A DNA stretch of 64,000 nucleotides from contig CATEFX010000019.1 of the NCBI GenBank assembly GCA_949499105.1, positions 163,797 through 227,796 of the forward strand, written 5' to 3'. Below, in pieces: positions 9,120 to 18,818 of the stretch. How positions within the stretch are numbered: the first letter of the stretch is position 1; each line of letters begins with the position of its first letter. A program made the translations under genes and the position numbers. Source of the stretch: Formosa sp. Hel1_33_131. GTDB lineage: Bacteria > Bacteroidota > Bacteroidia > Flavobacteriales > Flavobacteriaceae. The notes under the pieces were generated by a model. It ran no database searches, was not told the DNA's origin, and saw only the letters and a program-made list of their open reading frames with translations.

Positions 9120-10349
9120 TCAAAGAACATCCTTTGGAAAGCATATATAATACTTTGAAACTGTTTTAGACAGCACTTTCGATGAGAGGTGATCGGATGC
9201 TTTTAAGATATCTTTAATTTTTCCGTTTTTATATAAGATTTTAAGTCCTCCCTGTTCGGGGTTGTACGCCAAATTATCAACACGGCCATGAAACACAAAA
9301 TAAGAGGCTTCATTGGCGTTTAACGTATATTTTAAGGCTAGATCTTGTTTCAATGCTTCCACTTTAGATTCAGAAACAGGGTTGTTTTTAAATTTTATTT
9401 TTAATAAGGTTCTATTTAAGATCATTTTAGAAAGATGACTTAACACAAAATCATCGTGAAATTGCCAAGATTTTAAAGCCGACATTAAATCATAATCATC
9501 CAGTAATGAAAATTGATTCAAAGCCGTTTCATCAAAATTAGCTTGATTTGAGGCCGAATGTAAAAAAAAACTTAGTGCAGAACTCGCTTCTAAATGCATT
9601 CCATTTTGGGTTAAATCTTTTGCGCGCCTCAAAACACCCATCAGCATTTGTTCGGCCACTAAACTTGTTTTATGAAGATATACTTGCCAGTACATAAGGC
9701 GTCTGGCAGTTAAAAATTTTTCAATTGAATAAATGCCTTTTTCTTCAATAACCAATTCATCATCCACAACATTCATCATAGAGATAAGGCGTTCACTATT
9801 AATGTTTCCTTCTGAAACCCCTGTATAAAAACTATCTCTTTTAAGGTAATCAGAACGATCAATATCTAACTGCCCAGAAATAAGTTGACCAAAAAACATA
9901 CGACTATACTCGCCTTTAAACATTGAAATAGCGGTTTCAAGCGCGCCTTTAAATTCTACATTTAAAGCTTCCATAAATTTTAATGAAATGGACTCATGAC
10001 TAATATTTTCTACAATGCTATGTTCCATGGCATGACTAAACGGCCCATGACCAATATCATGCAATAAAATGGCGATATATAAGCCGTTTTCTTCAGTGTC
10101 AGAAATTTGAACCCCTTTAAACCTTAAGATTCGAACTGCATTTTGCATTAAATGTAAGCACCCTAAAGCATGATGAAATCGCGTGTGATGGGCACCAGGG
10201 TATACCAAGTAGGATAATCCCATCTGAGAGATGCGACGCAATCGCTGAAAATACTTATGAGCAATTAAATCAAAAATTAATGTGTTCGGGATTGTAATAA
10301 ATCCGTAAATTGGATCGTTAAATATTTTAAGCTTGTTGTTCGTATTCAA
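9120..10349 (-). CDS. HD-domain phosphohydrolase (dGTPase-like)
   Basis: This protein (409 aa) belongs to the HD superfamily, metal-dependent hydrolases that include dNTP triphosphohydrolases and SAMHD1. Metal ligands are seen in HTRFHH (55-60), HDIGHG (His97, Asp98) and the later RSDYLKRDS (Asp167). Flavobacteria often carry this gene next to lpxD and porX. The substrate is not known; dNTP hydrolysis is an inference from the family. It ends 25 bp before lpxD, so it may be co-transcribed with the lipid A genes, and it diverges from porX. Confidence 0.85.
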   Translation of the reverse strand: MNTNNKLKIFNDPIYGFITIPNTLIFDLIAHKYFQRLRRISQMGLSYLVYPGAHHTRFHHALGCLHLMQNAVRILRFKGVQISDTEENGLYIAILLHDIGHGPFSHAMEHSIVENISHESISLKFMEALNVEFKGALETAISMFKGEYSRMFFGQLISGQLDIDRSDYLKRDSFYTGVSEGNINSERLISMMNVVDDELVIEEKGIYSIEKFLTARRLMYWQVYLHKTSLVAEQMLMGVLRRAKDLTQNGMHLEASSALSFFLHSASNQANFDETALNQFSLLDDYDLMSALKSWQFHDDFVLSHLSKMILNRTLLKIKFKNNPVSESKVEALKQDLALKYTLNANEASYFVFHGRVDNLAYNPEQGGLKILYKNGKIKDILKASDHLSSKVLSKTVSKYYICFPKDVL

Positions 10350-10451
10350 ACTTTATAGTGTTAAATTTACATTTTAAACTTTCTTTGAAAGCCTTACGAT
10401 GTAAAAGTACTAAAATGAAAGGACTTCTATTCTTAACTAAACATATAATAC

Positions 10452-12002
10452 ATGAGTACTATTAATATTTTATGGGTCGATGATGAAATTGAGTTCTTAA
10501 AACCTCATATCATATTCTTAGAACAAAAAAACTACAATGTGACCCCTTGTCAAAGCGGAACGGAAGCGCTTAACCTTATTAGAGAACATGATTTTGACAT
10601 TGTCTTTTTAGATGAAAACATGCCTGGATTATCTGGTTTGGAAACGCTGTCTGAACTCAAAGAAATAAAAGCGACCCTTCCAGTGGTTATGATTACCAAA
10701 AGTGAAGAAGAATATATCATGGAAGATGCGATCGGTAATAAGATTGCCGATTATTTGATCAAACCTGTAAATCCGAATCAAATTCTATTATCACTAAAAA
10801 AGAATTTGGATCATACCCGATTAGTTTCAGAAAAAACATCGTCTAATTACTTACAAGAATTTCGTAAAATTTCTATGAATTTAAATGATGTAAATTCATT
10901 TGAAGAATGGGAACAATTGTATAAAAAAATTGTGTTTTGGGAGTTGGAATTAGAAGCTTCCAACGATGCTGCGATGCCTGAAATATTAGACGCTCAGAAA
11001 ACTGAAGCGAATCATCAATTTGGTCGATTTATTGAAAAATATTACCCAACATGGTTCGAAGATCATCAAGCACCTGTCATGTCGCACACTCTATTTAAAG
11101 AGAAAATAGCGAACGAACTAAGCGCCCATCAACCAACCTTACTCATTGTGATTGATAATTTAAGGTACGACCAGTGGAAAACTCTCGAGCCTACCGTTAA
11201 TACTTATTACAAAACACAAGAAGAAAGCCTGTATTTCAGCATCCTACCAACGGCTACACAGTATGCTAGAAACGCCCTATTTTCTGGACTTATGCCCAGT
11301 GAAATGCAAAAATTATTTCCACAATATTGGAAAAATGATACCGAAGAAGGTGGGAAAAATTTATTTGAGGCCGAGTTTTTAGAAGCACAATTAAAACGCT
11401 TGGGATTATCGCATTTGACCCATGAATATATAAAAATCACAAACTTAAAAGCGGGTCAAAAATTATCGGAGAACTTTAAGACCAAAGCCAAAAACGACTT
11501 AACTGTTTTGGTGTATAATTTTGTAGATATGTTGTCGCATGCTAAAACCGAAATGGAAGTTCTTAAAGAACTTGCTTCCAATGATAAAGGGTATAGATCA
11601 TTGACTAAAAGTTGGTTTCAAAATTCACCCCTATTAGAAATTATTAAACAAGCCAAAGAACTTAATTTTAAACTCATCATCACCACTGATCACGGGACTA
11701 TCAATGTTAAAAACCCTTCTAAGGTGGTCGGAAATAAAGACACCAGCCTTAACCTTCGCTACAAAACAGGGCGAAGTTTATCATATCAAGACAAAGATGT
11801 TTTGGCTGTAAAAGATCCAAAATCAATTCACCTCCCCTCTTTGGCTATGAATAGCTCATTTATTTTTGCAAAAGATAATTTGTTTTTTGCGTATCCAAAT
11901 AATTACAATTATTATGTAAATTATTTCAGAAACACCTATCAGCATGGCGGGATATCTTTGGAAGAAGTCATCATTCCTTTCGTCGTTTTAAATCCTCGAT
12001 AA
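10452..12002 (+). CDS. porX: PorX-type response regulator / PglZ-domain phosphatase
   Basis: This protein (516 aa) has a receiver domain at 1-120 (acid pocket Asp10-Asp11, phospho-acceptor Asp54 in FLDENMPG, Lys104) and a C-terminal PglZ/alkaline phosphatase-like domain. The latter carries IDNLRYDQW (235-242), PTATQYARN (266-274, with the likely catalytic Thr) and a DHGT motif. PorX proteins control type IX secretion with the histidine kinase PorY; no kinase gene is seen here. It starts an apparent operon with tsaE (2 bp downstream) and ald. Confidence 0.93.
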   Translation: MSTINILWVDDEIEFLKPHIIFLEQKNYNVTPCQSGTEALNLIREHDFDIVFLDENMPGLSGLETLSELKEIKATLPVVMITKSEEEYIMEDAIGNKIADYLIKPVNPNQILLSLKKNLDHTRLVSEKTSSNYLQEFRKISMNLNDVNSFEEWEQLYKKIVFWELELEASNDAAMPEILDAQKTEANHQFGRFIEKYYPTWFEDHQAPVMSHTLFKEKIANELSAHQPTLLIVIDNLRYDQWKTLEPTVNTYYKTQEESLYFSILPTATQYARNALFSGLMPSEMQKLFPQYWKNDTEEGGKNLFEAEFLEAQLKRLGLSHLTHEYIKITNLKAGQKLSENFKTKAKNDLTVLVYNFVDMLSHAKTEMEVLKELASNDKGYRSLTKSWFQNSPLLEIIKQAKELNFKLIITTDHGTINVKNPSKVVGNKDTSLNLRYKTGRSLSYQDKDVLAVKDPKSIHLPSLAMNSSFIFAKDNLFFAYPNNYNYYVNYFRNTYQHGGISLEEVIIPFVVLNPR

Positions 12003-12003
12003 T

Positions 12004-12447
12004 ATGACTCAAGAATTACGATTCAATCTCAATGAACTTTCTGATGTAGCACAAACAGTTCTAAAAAATGTGCAATCAAAAACGCTTTTATTTTATGGCG
12101 ATATGGGTGCTGGAAAAACCACGCTAATTAGTGCAATTGTTAAAGAATTAGGTGGCATTGACAAAACGTCTAGTCCTACATTTTCAATTGTAAATGAATA
12201 TAAAGTAAAAAACGACAGCGTTTATCATTTTGACTTCTATAGGCTCAAAAATCAATATGAAGCGTTGGACATGGGAATTGAAGATTATTTTTGTTCTGGA
12301 TCTTGGAATTTTCTTGAATGGCCCGATAAAATTCATGACTTACTGCCTCCAAATATATCTATTTTAGAATTATCGGTTGCTGACGATGGGACGAGGATTC
12401 TCAAACTATCAGAAAAGATACTTTCTGATGAAAGATCAAAAATATAG
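12004..12447 (+). CDS. tsaE: tRNA threonylcarbamoyladenosine biosynthesis ATPase
   Basis: TsaE (147 aa) is the ATPase that drives the TsaB-TsaD complex making t6A37 on ANN-decoding tRNAs. The Walker A motif GDMGAGKTT is at residues 32-40. The family signature follows in SSPTFSIVNEY, HFDFYRL and NFLEWPD. Length is normal. It is packed 1 bp after porX, so the two are co-transcribed. Confidence 0.95.
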   Translation: MTQELRFNLNELSDVAQTVLKNVQSKTLLFYGDMGAGKTTLISAIVKELGGIDKTSSPTFSIVNEYKVKNDSVYHFDFYRLKNQYEALDMGIEDYFCSGSWNFLEWPDKIHDLLPPNISILELSVADDGTRILKLSEKILSDERSKI

Positions 12448-12477
12448 TTGTAAATTAGTTACTTTATACTTAGCATT

Positions 12478-13677
12478 ATGCATGAACCAATTTCACCATT
12501 TACTAGAGAACAACTGCTCCCAAAAGAAGAAACTTTAGAGATTTCTAAAGAAAAAGGAGCGTTGTTTATTGGAATCCCAAAAGAAACATCTTTTCAAGAA
12601 AAAAGAGTCTGTCTAACACCCGATGCGGTATCTGCATTGACAAGTAATGGACATCGAGTATTGATTGAATCAGGAGCCGGAGAAAATGCCTGTTTTGAAG
12701 ATCATGAATACAGCGAAGCGGGCGCTGAAATTTCCAGAGATCGAGCAAAGGTCTTTGCATGTCCAACAATCCTAAAGGTTGAACCCCCTACCCTAGAGGA
12801 AATCTCAATGTTAAATCCACAAACACTTTTAATTTCTGCGCTTCAGTTAAAGATGCAGGATAAGGACTATTTTAAAAAGCTTGCCGAAAAACGCATCACA
12901 GCCTTAGGTTTTGAGTTTATTAGAGATCAAGATGGCGATGTGCCAGCAGTTCGACAATTGAGTGAAATTGCGGGTTCTGCTTCTATTTTAATTGCGTCCG
13001 AAATCATGTCGATCACCAATGAAGGTAACGGGCTTATGTTTGGAAATATTAGCGGGGTTCCTCCGACTGAAGTCGTTATTATTGGCGCTGGAACCGTTGG
13101 TGAATTTGCGGCGCGATCTGCGATAGGATTAGGGGCTAATGTGCGTGTGTTTGACAATTCAATTACAAAACTTCGCAGCCTTCAAGCCAATATTGGTCGT
13201 ACCATATACACCTCCACCATGCAGCCCAAAAACCTTCAGAAAGCACTCATGCGGTGCGATGTTGCTATTGGCGCCGCAAAAGGAAAAAATAGAGCGCCTA
13301 TATTGGTGAACGAAGCATTGGTTGAACAAATGAAAACGGGCGCCATCATCATAGACGTTAGTATTGATATGGGCGGCTGTTTTGAAACAAGTGAAGTCAC
13401 ATCTCATGACAAACCAACCTTTGTGAAGCACGATGTGATTCATTATTGTGTGCCTAATATCCCTGCGAGATATGCTCGAACCTCCTCAGTATCAATTAGT
13501 AATATATTCACCCCTTACCTTTTAAAAATTGCTGAAGATGGGGGTATAGAAAATTCCCTACGATTTGATAAGGGATTAAAAAATGGATTGTACTTTTACC
13601 ACGGCATTTTAACGAATAAATCTGTGGCCGATTGGTTTGATTTAGACTACAGTGATGTCAATCTTTTAATCTTTTAA
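12478..13677 (+). CDS. ald: alanine dehydrogenase
   Basis: This protein (399 aa) is of the alanine dehydrogenase/PNT family, which interconverts alanine and pyruvate plus ammonia using NAD. The N-terminal substrate domain has GIPKETSFQEKRV (32-44). The NAD-binding fold has IIGAGTVGEF (201-210), and the C-terminal region keeps VDVSIDxGG-like and CVPNIPARYARTSS motifs. It has about 30 extra N-terminal residues compared with the classical 370-residue enzyme, as in other Flavobacteria. It lies 30 bp after tsaE. Confidence 0.9.
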   Translation: MHEPISPFTREQLLPKEETLEISKEKGALFIGIPKETSFQEKRVCLTPDAVSALTSNGHRVLIESGAGENACFEDHEYSEAGAEISRDRAKVFACPTILKVEPPTLEEISMLNPQTLLISALQLKMQDKDYFKKLAEKRITALGFEFIRDQDGDVPAVRQLSEIAGSASILIASEIMSITNEGNGLMFGNISGVPPTEVVIIGAGTVGEFAARSAIGLGANVRVFDNSITKLRSLQANIGRTIYTSTMQPKNLQKALMRCDVAIGAAKGKNRAPILVNEALVEQMKTGAIIIDVSIDMGGCFETSEVTSHDKPTFVKHDVIHYCVPNIPARYARTSSVSISNIFTPYLLKIAEDGGIENSLRFDKGLKNGLYFYHGILTNKSVADWFDLDYSDVNLLIF

Positions 13678-13686
13678 AATTAGTAC

Positions 13687-14046
13687 ATGAAAATTGTTCA
13701 CCGTTTTGGCTTCTACTTAGGAGGCTTTTCTATAGGCTTAGTCTTTTTAATGTTTTTTTTGAGTGGAAAAAAAACAAGCTGTGCTTATGGGCCCGATGCA
13801 CGGGTTTTGAAAAATATTCAAACCAAAAGTATTCAATACTCTGAATCCGTTCAGGAGCAGCTAAATTCTAATAAAATTGATACGTTAACGCTGAATTCTA
13901 TCTTTAAAGGCGCAGATATCAATTTTGGGAAAAGTGACACCAAGTCAGTCCCTTGCAGAACCTATTACGTTGAAAATAAAAAGTACGATTTGATTGTTGA
14001 AAACTGTGAGCGATACGCGCGTTTCAAAACACTGATCATCCATTAG
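13687..14046 (+). CDS. DUF4258-like single-pass membrane protein
   Basis: A small protein (119 aa) with one N-terminal transmembrane helix (about 8-27) followed by a cysteine-containing soluble part (KTSCAYGPDARVLKNI; later VPCRTYYV and ENCERYARF). It resembles DUF4258 proteins found beside alanine dehydrogenase in Flavobacteriaceae. Function unknown. It starts 9 bp after ald, and its 3' end overlaps the convergent proline dehydrogenase gene by 4 bp. Confidence 0.75.
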   Translation: MKIVHRFGFYLGGFSIGLVFLMFFLSGKKTSCAYGPDARVLKNIQTKSIQYSESVQEQLNSNKIDTLTLNSIFKGADINFGKSDTKSVPCRTYYVENKKYDLIVENCERYARFKTLIIH

Positions 14047-15209
14047 ATTTTACGTCGCTTTCTTTCTTTTTTAATAAGAGATAACTCTCTGGTCGTTTGT
14101 CCAGCCACCGAAGTATTCTCTTCCGCCCGTCTAATTAGGTAGGGCATCACATCTCTTACAGGTCCAAAAGGAACGTATTTTGCCACGTTGTAACCATGAT
14201 TTGCCAAATTATAACTAATATGGTCACTCATTCCATAAAGCTGTCCAAACCAAACTCGAGGGTCGTTATTTGAAATGTTTGATTCTGCCATTAAATCAAC
14301 GGCCAAATGAGAACTTTCTTCATTATGAGTTCCAATAAACACTTGAATGGTGTCCAAGTTAGAAAACATATAAGTGAGAGTGTCGTTAAAAAGTGTATCT
14401 GTCAATGCTTTCGTTTCACAAATTGGCGATTGATACCCCTTCTCTATAGCTCTTAGGCGTTCCTTTTCCATGTAAGCACCACGCACAATTTTAAACCCAA
14501 GATTAAAATTTAATTCTTTTGCTTTGCTATGAATTTTTTTAAGATAGTCCAGTCGATCCCAACGGTAAGTTTGCAAAGTGCTATATACAATCATTGCATC
14601 GGTATTGTAGGTTTGCATTAATTCTAAAACCAAATCATCTACAGTGTTTTGAATCCAACTTTCTTCAGCATCAATAAGAATTTTAACGTTGTTTAATTTT
14701 CCGGATTCACAAACTTTATTGAAACGAGCGATCACCCGATCCCATTCTTTAGTTTCAGAAGTTGATAATGATTTTCCGTCACTAATTTTCTGATAAAGGT
14801 CAAACCTTCCAAAAGCACTGGGCTTAAAGACCGCAATAGGCATGGCGTCTTTGTTTTTCGAAAATTCAATAAGGTTTAAGATCGTTTCTAGGGCGAAATC
14901 AAATTGATTCTCCTCCCCTTTCCCTTCAACGGAATAATCTAACACACTATATACGCCACTGCTGTACATTTTATCGATTGTTGGAATACAATCCTGCTCA
15001 TTAACGCCCCCACAAAAATGATCAAAAACAGTCGATCGAATCAACCCCTCAACAGGGAGATGGGCCTTTATTGCAAAATTCGTAGCTGCAGTTCCTATTC
15101 GTACCAATGGCTCTATGGAAATCATTTTAAATAGAAAATAGGCACGTTCTAAATCTGAGTCCGATTTTAAATGGAACGCTATTTCTGTATTATTGAAATC
15201 GATGCTCAT
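14043..15209 (-). CDS. proline dehydrogenase
   Basis: This FAD-dependent enzyme (388 aa) oxidises proline to pyrroline-5-carboxylate, the first step of proline catabolism. It is a stand-alone PRODH domain (TIM barrel), with FKIVRGAYMEKER in the middle, FIGTHNEES and, near the C-terminus, GQLYGMSDHISYNLA and the substrate-binding RRAEENTS. No second-step dehydrogenase (P5CDH) is adjacent. The tail is rich in Lys and Arg. Confidence 0.93.
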   Translation of the reverse strand: MSIDFNNTEIAFHLKSDSDLERAYFLFKMISIEPLVRIGTAATNFAIKAHLPVEGLIRSTVFDHFCGGVNEQDCIPTIDKMYSSGVYSVLDYSVEGKGEENQFDFALETILNLIEFSKNKDAMPIAVFKPSAFGRFDLYQKISDGKSLSTSETKEWDRVIARFNKVCESGKLNNVKILIDAEESWIQNTVDDLVLELMQTYNTDAMIVYSTLQTYRWDRLDYLKKIHSKAKELNFNLGFKIVRGAYMEKERLRAIEKGYQSPICETKALTDTLFNDTLTYMFSNLDTIQVFIGTHNEESSHLAVDLMAESNISNNDPRVWFGQLYGMSDHISYNLANHGYNVAKYVPFGPVRDVMPYLIRRAEENTSVAGQTTRELSLIKKERKRRKI

Positions 15210-15308
15210 ATAAATTGGTTTTAGTATCGGACAAATATATTTAATCGGAATTACATTAATTGTAAATTTCTACTTAATTTTACGTTTTTCATTTTGACCA
15301 AATAGTTC

Positions 15309-16376
15309 ATGAACTCGATACCATCCACATCCTATTCAATTCATTTTAACGACCGTTGTTATAAAGAGTTGAATACCTATTTAGAAACTTCTAATTTTTC
15401 TAAGATATTTATATTGGTTGATTCCAATACACACCTCCATTGTTTGCCTAAGTTTTTAGCAAACATACAGGTTGAAATGGCGTTAGAAATCATTGAAATG
15501 GAGGCCGGTGAAATACATAAAACTTTAGATACGTGTACTCAAATCTGGCTCAGTTTGTCGGATTTAGATGGCGACCGAAAATCGCTTATCATCAATTTGG
15601 GTGGTGGTGTGGTGACCGATTTAGGCGGATTTGTAGCGTCTACATTCAAACGAGGCGTATCATTTGTCAATGTTCCTACCTCGCTCCTAGCGATGGTTGA
15701 TGCTTCTGTTGGCGGAAAAACAGGGGTTGATTTAGGAACGATTAAAAATCAAATCGGAGTTATTAATTTCAGTGATATGGTGCTTGTAGATCCTTCATTT
15801 CTAGAAACGCTCCCTAAAGAAGAAATGCGATCTGGATTGGCTGAAATGTTAAAGCATGGATTGATTAAAAATGCTGATTATTGGAACCGACTCTGTGATT
15901 TAAAAGAGCTGAATATCTCAGATTTAGAAGGCTTGATTCACGAATCGATTACCCTAAAAAATGAAGTCGTAAAACGAGATCCGAATGAACAAGGCGAACG
16001 AAAGCAATTAAATTTTGGACATACCTTAGGGCATGCGATCGAATCATATTGCTTGGACAATGACCAACTTAAAACATTGTTACACGGTGAGGCAATTGCC
16101 GCTGGAATGATTATGGAAGGCTATCTATCTCATAAAACTTGTGGATTGTCGGAAACAGAACTTATCCAAATAAAAAATACTTTTAAAACCATTTATGGTT
16201 CAGTCGATTTTTCTGAAAACGACAAAAGCTCAATAATTGAGCTTTTGAAATATGATAAAAAGAATTCTCACGGGCAAATTAAATACGCGCTGTTAGAATC
16301 TATTGGATTGTGTCTCGTTGATGTAATTGTTGATGATCATTTAATAGACGAAGCATTTAGATACTACGCATCTTAA
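15309..16376 (+). CDS. aroB: 3-dehydroquinate synthase
   Basis: AroB (355 aa) catalyses the second step of the shikimate pathway, cyclising DAHP to 3-dehydroquinate with NAD and a divalent metal. Conserved parts are NLGGGVVTDLGGFVAST (about 96-111), SVGGKTGVD (133-141), the metal ligand Glu in SGLAEMLKHG, and His residues in NFGHTLGHA and LHGEAIAAGM. Length is normal. It is divergent from the proline dehydrogenase gene with about 100 bp between them. Confidence 0.96.
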   Translation: MNSIPSTSYSIHFNDRCYKELNTYLETSNFSKIFILVDSNTHLHCLPKFLANIQVEMALEIIEMEAGEIHKTLDTCTQIWLSLSDLDGDRKSLIINLGGGVVTDLGGFVASTFKRGVSFVNVPTSLLAMVDASVGGKTGVDLGTIKNQIGVINFSDMVLVDPSFLETLPKEEMRSGLAEMLKHGLIKNADYWNRLCDLKELNISDLEGLIHESITLKNEVVKRDPNEQGERKQLNFGHTLGHAIESYCLDNDQLKTLLHGEAIAAGMIMEGYLSHKTCGLSETELIQIKNTFKTIYGSVDFSENDKSSIIELLKYDKKNSHGQIKYALLESIGLCLVDVIVDDHLIDEAFRYYAS

Positions 16377-16387
16377 TCCGCCACTAA

Positions 16388-16867
16388 TTACATATCATTA
16401 AAGATCGAATGCATCAAACGTTTCTTGTCGTTGATACTTTCTTCTAATGAAATCATCGTTTCTGTTCTGTACACTCCTTCAATTTCATCTAGCTTAAAGA
16501 TAATTTCCTTGGCATGTGTGGTGCTTTTTGCACGGATTTTACAGAAAATATTGAATTTTCCAGTTGTAATGTGCGCAACGGTTACATGAGGAATTTCATA
16601 AATTCGCTCTAATACAAATTTTGTTTGAGATGTGTTTTGTAAAAAAACACCTACATAGGCAATAAAAGAATATCCTAATTTCTGATAATCTATGGTTAAA
16701 GAGGACCCTTTAATTATTTTGGCATCTTCCATTTTTTTTACTCTAACATGAACAGTACCTGCAGATATTAATAATTTTTTTGCGATATCTGTGAATGGAA
16801 CACGGGTGTTGTCAATCAGCATATCTAATATTTGATGATCGATTTCGTCTAGTTTTACTTTAGCCAC
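16388..16867 (-). CDS. Lrp/AsnC family transcriptional regulator
   Basis: A regulator (159 aa) with an N-terminal winged helix-turn-helix (about 5-60: LDEIDHQILDMLIDNTR, GTVHVRVKKMEDA) and a C-terminal RAM ligand-binding domain (about 70-150). Lrp-family proteins respond to amino acids or related metabolites. Neighbours involved in amino acid metabolism (proline dehydrogenase, ald) are possible targets, but no operator was identified. It ends 11 bp from the convergent aroB stop. Confidence 0.9.
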   Translation of the reverse strand: MAKVKLDEIDHQILDMLIDNTRVPFTDIAKKLLISAGTVHVRVKKMEDAKIIKGSSLTIDYQKLGYSFIAYVGVFLQNTSQTKFVLERIYEIPHVTVAHITTGKFNIFCKIRAKSTTHAKEIIFKLDEIEGVYRTETMISLEESINDKKRLMHSIFNDM

Positions 16868-16938
16868 TTTGCTTGAATTTATTGGTTAATTTTCAATGTT
16901 TAGGCAAATTTACTAAATTTTACACAGTTAAATGTGTT

Positions 16939-18105
16939 TTATGTTAAATTATCATTAACAAAAAGTGATGTTTCCATTAAATCTATCAATAAGAAATCGA
17001 TTTCGTAACTTTCTGATAACACGTCAAAATCGGGGTGGGACACCTGCTTAAAATGAGCATCAATTTCTAAATGCCCATATTTTTCATTCAAATCCCCAAT
17101 AAGAACAATTTTAGGTCTGAATTTAATTTGTCCGTTTTCTAATACTTCTGTGTACTGAACGGCGATGTCGCAACTCTTTTTGGGGTCCTCTAAATTAAGG
17201 ACCGCATTTCTAATAATAACATCGTGAAACAATTTTTCGTTTTCAGGAATATCAAAGTATGGCGTAAAGCTTTCGCCAGTAACCTCATGATTCGAAATAT
17301 AATCAAGCGCGCTCATCAGCGCTAGGGCAAGGTATTTTCTCGTTTTCTCTCTATTGTAGTCCTTTGGGTAATGTCCCGCCTCAAACAACACTGTTGGTAC
17401 GCCATCGCTCTGAAAGGAATCGCCTACACAGTTTGAATTGAACCCATCATCATAGCGCCCAATTTGATTTGGTAAAAACGATTGCAGTGTCTGGTTCATA
17501 CTCTGAATTACCTCCATAGCCTTTTGACGCGTACTTGTTAAAGACCGTTCTTCATCTTCTGAAGGCGATAAAAAACTCAAAACAGCTGAATTATTGGTCT
17601 TTCCAGCGCTAAAAATAGTACGTTGTCCGTGCATATTGAAACAAAAATGCGGATTAAAATCCTCAAACACGTTTCTTAAAATTTTGCTTTCACATTGACT
17701 CAAATTATTTGCATCTCTATTTAGATCAACTTGATTCGCATTGACCCGCGTGTAGGCTTTTGCTCCATCCGGATTAAGTATTGGGATCACATAGAGTGTG
17801 CAAGCGTCTAAGAGAGGCTTACAGCTGTCTAATTCCAAGTAATTAAACAAATCAAAGAGTGCTTTAGTGGTCGTGCTTTCGTTTCCGTGCATTTGAGACC
17901 AAATCAAGATTCGTTTAGAACCTGTCCCAATTTGAAGTCCATGAATTGGAAGTCCAGCTTCAGAAGCACCCAAAACAGTTTGATTAAATTGGTTTGATAC
18001 AGATTTCAACAAAGGCTCAATATGAGAATTTGTAAGATAGCGATCTCTTAAAGCAACGGCTTTTAAGGAATGATACTGTGATAAAAAGGAGGGTATGTCT
18101 AACAT
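16939..18105 (-). CDS. M14-family zinc carboxypeptidase
   Basis: This protein (388 aa) has the M14 metal site: His73 and Glu76 in MHGNEST, and His159 in FNMHGQRT. Arg/Asn substrate contacts lie in NPDGAKAYTRVNANQVDLNRDAN, and the catalytic Glu is in VLFEAGHYP (about 252). Such enzymes remove C-terminal residues or act on cell-wall peptides. No signal peptide is seen, so it may be cytoplasmic. It faces the XRE regulator across a 291-bp gap with shared operator-like dyads and may be controlled by it. Confidence 0.88.
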   Translation of the reverse strand: MLDIPSFLSQYHSLKAVALRDRYLTNSHIEPLLKSVSNQFNQTVLGASEAGLPIHGLQIGTGSKRILIWSQMHGNESTTTKALFDLFNYLELDSCKPLLDACTLYVIPILNPDGAKAYTRVNANQVDLNRDANNLSQCESKILRNVFEDFNPHFCFNMHGQRTIFSAGKTNNSAVLSFLSPSEDEERSLTSTRQKAMEVIQSMNQTLQSFLPNQIGRYDDGFNSNCVGDSFQSDGVPTVLFEAGHYPKDYNREKTRKYLALALMSALDYISNHEVTGESFTPYFDIPENEKLFHDVIIRNAVLNLEDPKKSCDIAVQYTEVLENGQIKFRPKIVLIGDLNEKYGHLEIDAHFKQVSHPDFDVLSESYEIDFLLIDLMETSLFVNDNLT

Positions 18106-18120
18106 GTGTATTTAATAACA

Positions 18121-18393
18121 TTACAAAAGTAAACATTCTTACATTTACATTTGTAAACAAGTTTGTTTGGATTTGTTTCACAAAAGTATACGTTGTTATA
18201 AGCCGTATTGTTGCAAAAGATTTTACAAATAAATACAGCGGTTTATATAATCTTTAAAATATTATAAATCAGTTGTATATAAGCTTTAATTAAAGTTATA
18301 ATTCGCGTACAATCAGGTCTATTTTACACTATGTTTGCGTAATTCAACACGAATTGTTACATTTGTAACGCCTTTATGGTTATACATATGTAA
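18121..18393. promoter_or_regulatory. divergent control region with four TTAC-N4-GTAA dyads
   Basis: Dyads of the form TTAC-N4-GTAA occur at 18121-18132, 18145-18156 and 18357-18368, and a near match (ATAC-ATAT-GTAA) at 18382-18393. The first overlaps a TACTTTTG -7 box of the M14 gene (minus strand, 18124-18131). The third overlaps TACATTTG, a -7 box for the XRE gene (18358-18365). They are probable operator sites for the XRE protein, though part of the similarity comes from the -7 consensus itself. Confidence 0.55.
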
Positions 18394-18396
18394 ACA

Positions 18397-18783
18397 ATGA
18401 TAAACACTACAGAATTCAATACTCGACTCAAAAAAATCCTTGAATATTATGGATTATCGGCTTCCGCATTTGCAGAAGTGGTCACGGTTCAACGCTCTAG
18501 TATTTCTCACATATTGAGCGGACGAAACAAACCAAGCTTAGACTTTATCTCCAAAGTTCTAAATGCCTTTCCCGAAATTGATCTTCTATGGCTTTTAAGC
18601 GGCACAGGCGATTTCCCTAGAAACACCACGCCCCCACTTGCCAAAATCAAAAAATCTCAAGAATTAGCAAAACCTACGAATCCTGTAGCAACAATTTCGA
18701 GTGACGATGAACTAATTGAACGAATCGTTATATTTTATAAAGACGGTAGTTTTAAGAATTATGCGATGAATCCGTCCAAATAA
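18397..18783 (+). CDS. XRE-family helix-turn-helix regulator
   Basis: A regulator (128 aa) with a Cro/C1-type HTH at about residues 8-65 (LKKILEYYGLSASAFAE, SSISHILSGRNKPSLDFI) and a short C-terminal tail. A conserved DxxWLLSGxGxF segment follows the HTH, as in many Bacteroidota XRE proteins. Targets are unknown. The dyads upstream of this gene and of the divergent M14 gene suggest autoregulation plus control of the neighbour (inference). Confidence 0.88.
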   Translation: MINTTEFNTRLKKILEYYGLSASAFAEVVTVQRSSISHILSGRNKPSLDFISKVLNAFPEIDLLWLLSGTGDFPRNTTPPLAKIKKSQELAKPTNPVATISSDDELIERIVIFYKDGSFKNYAMNPSK

Positions 18784-18818
18784 TTTAGATTTCTAAATCC
18801 CTTTTGTATGTTTGTCGT

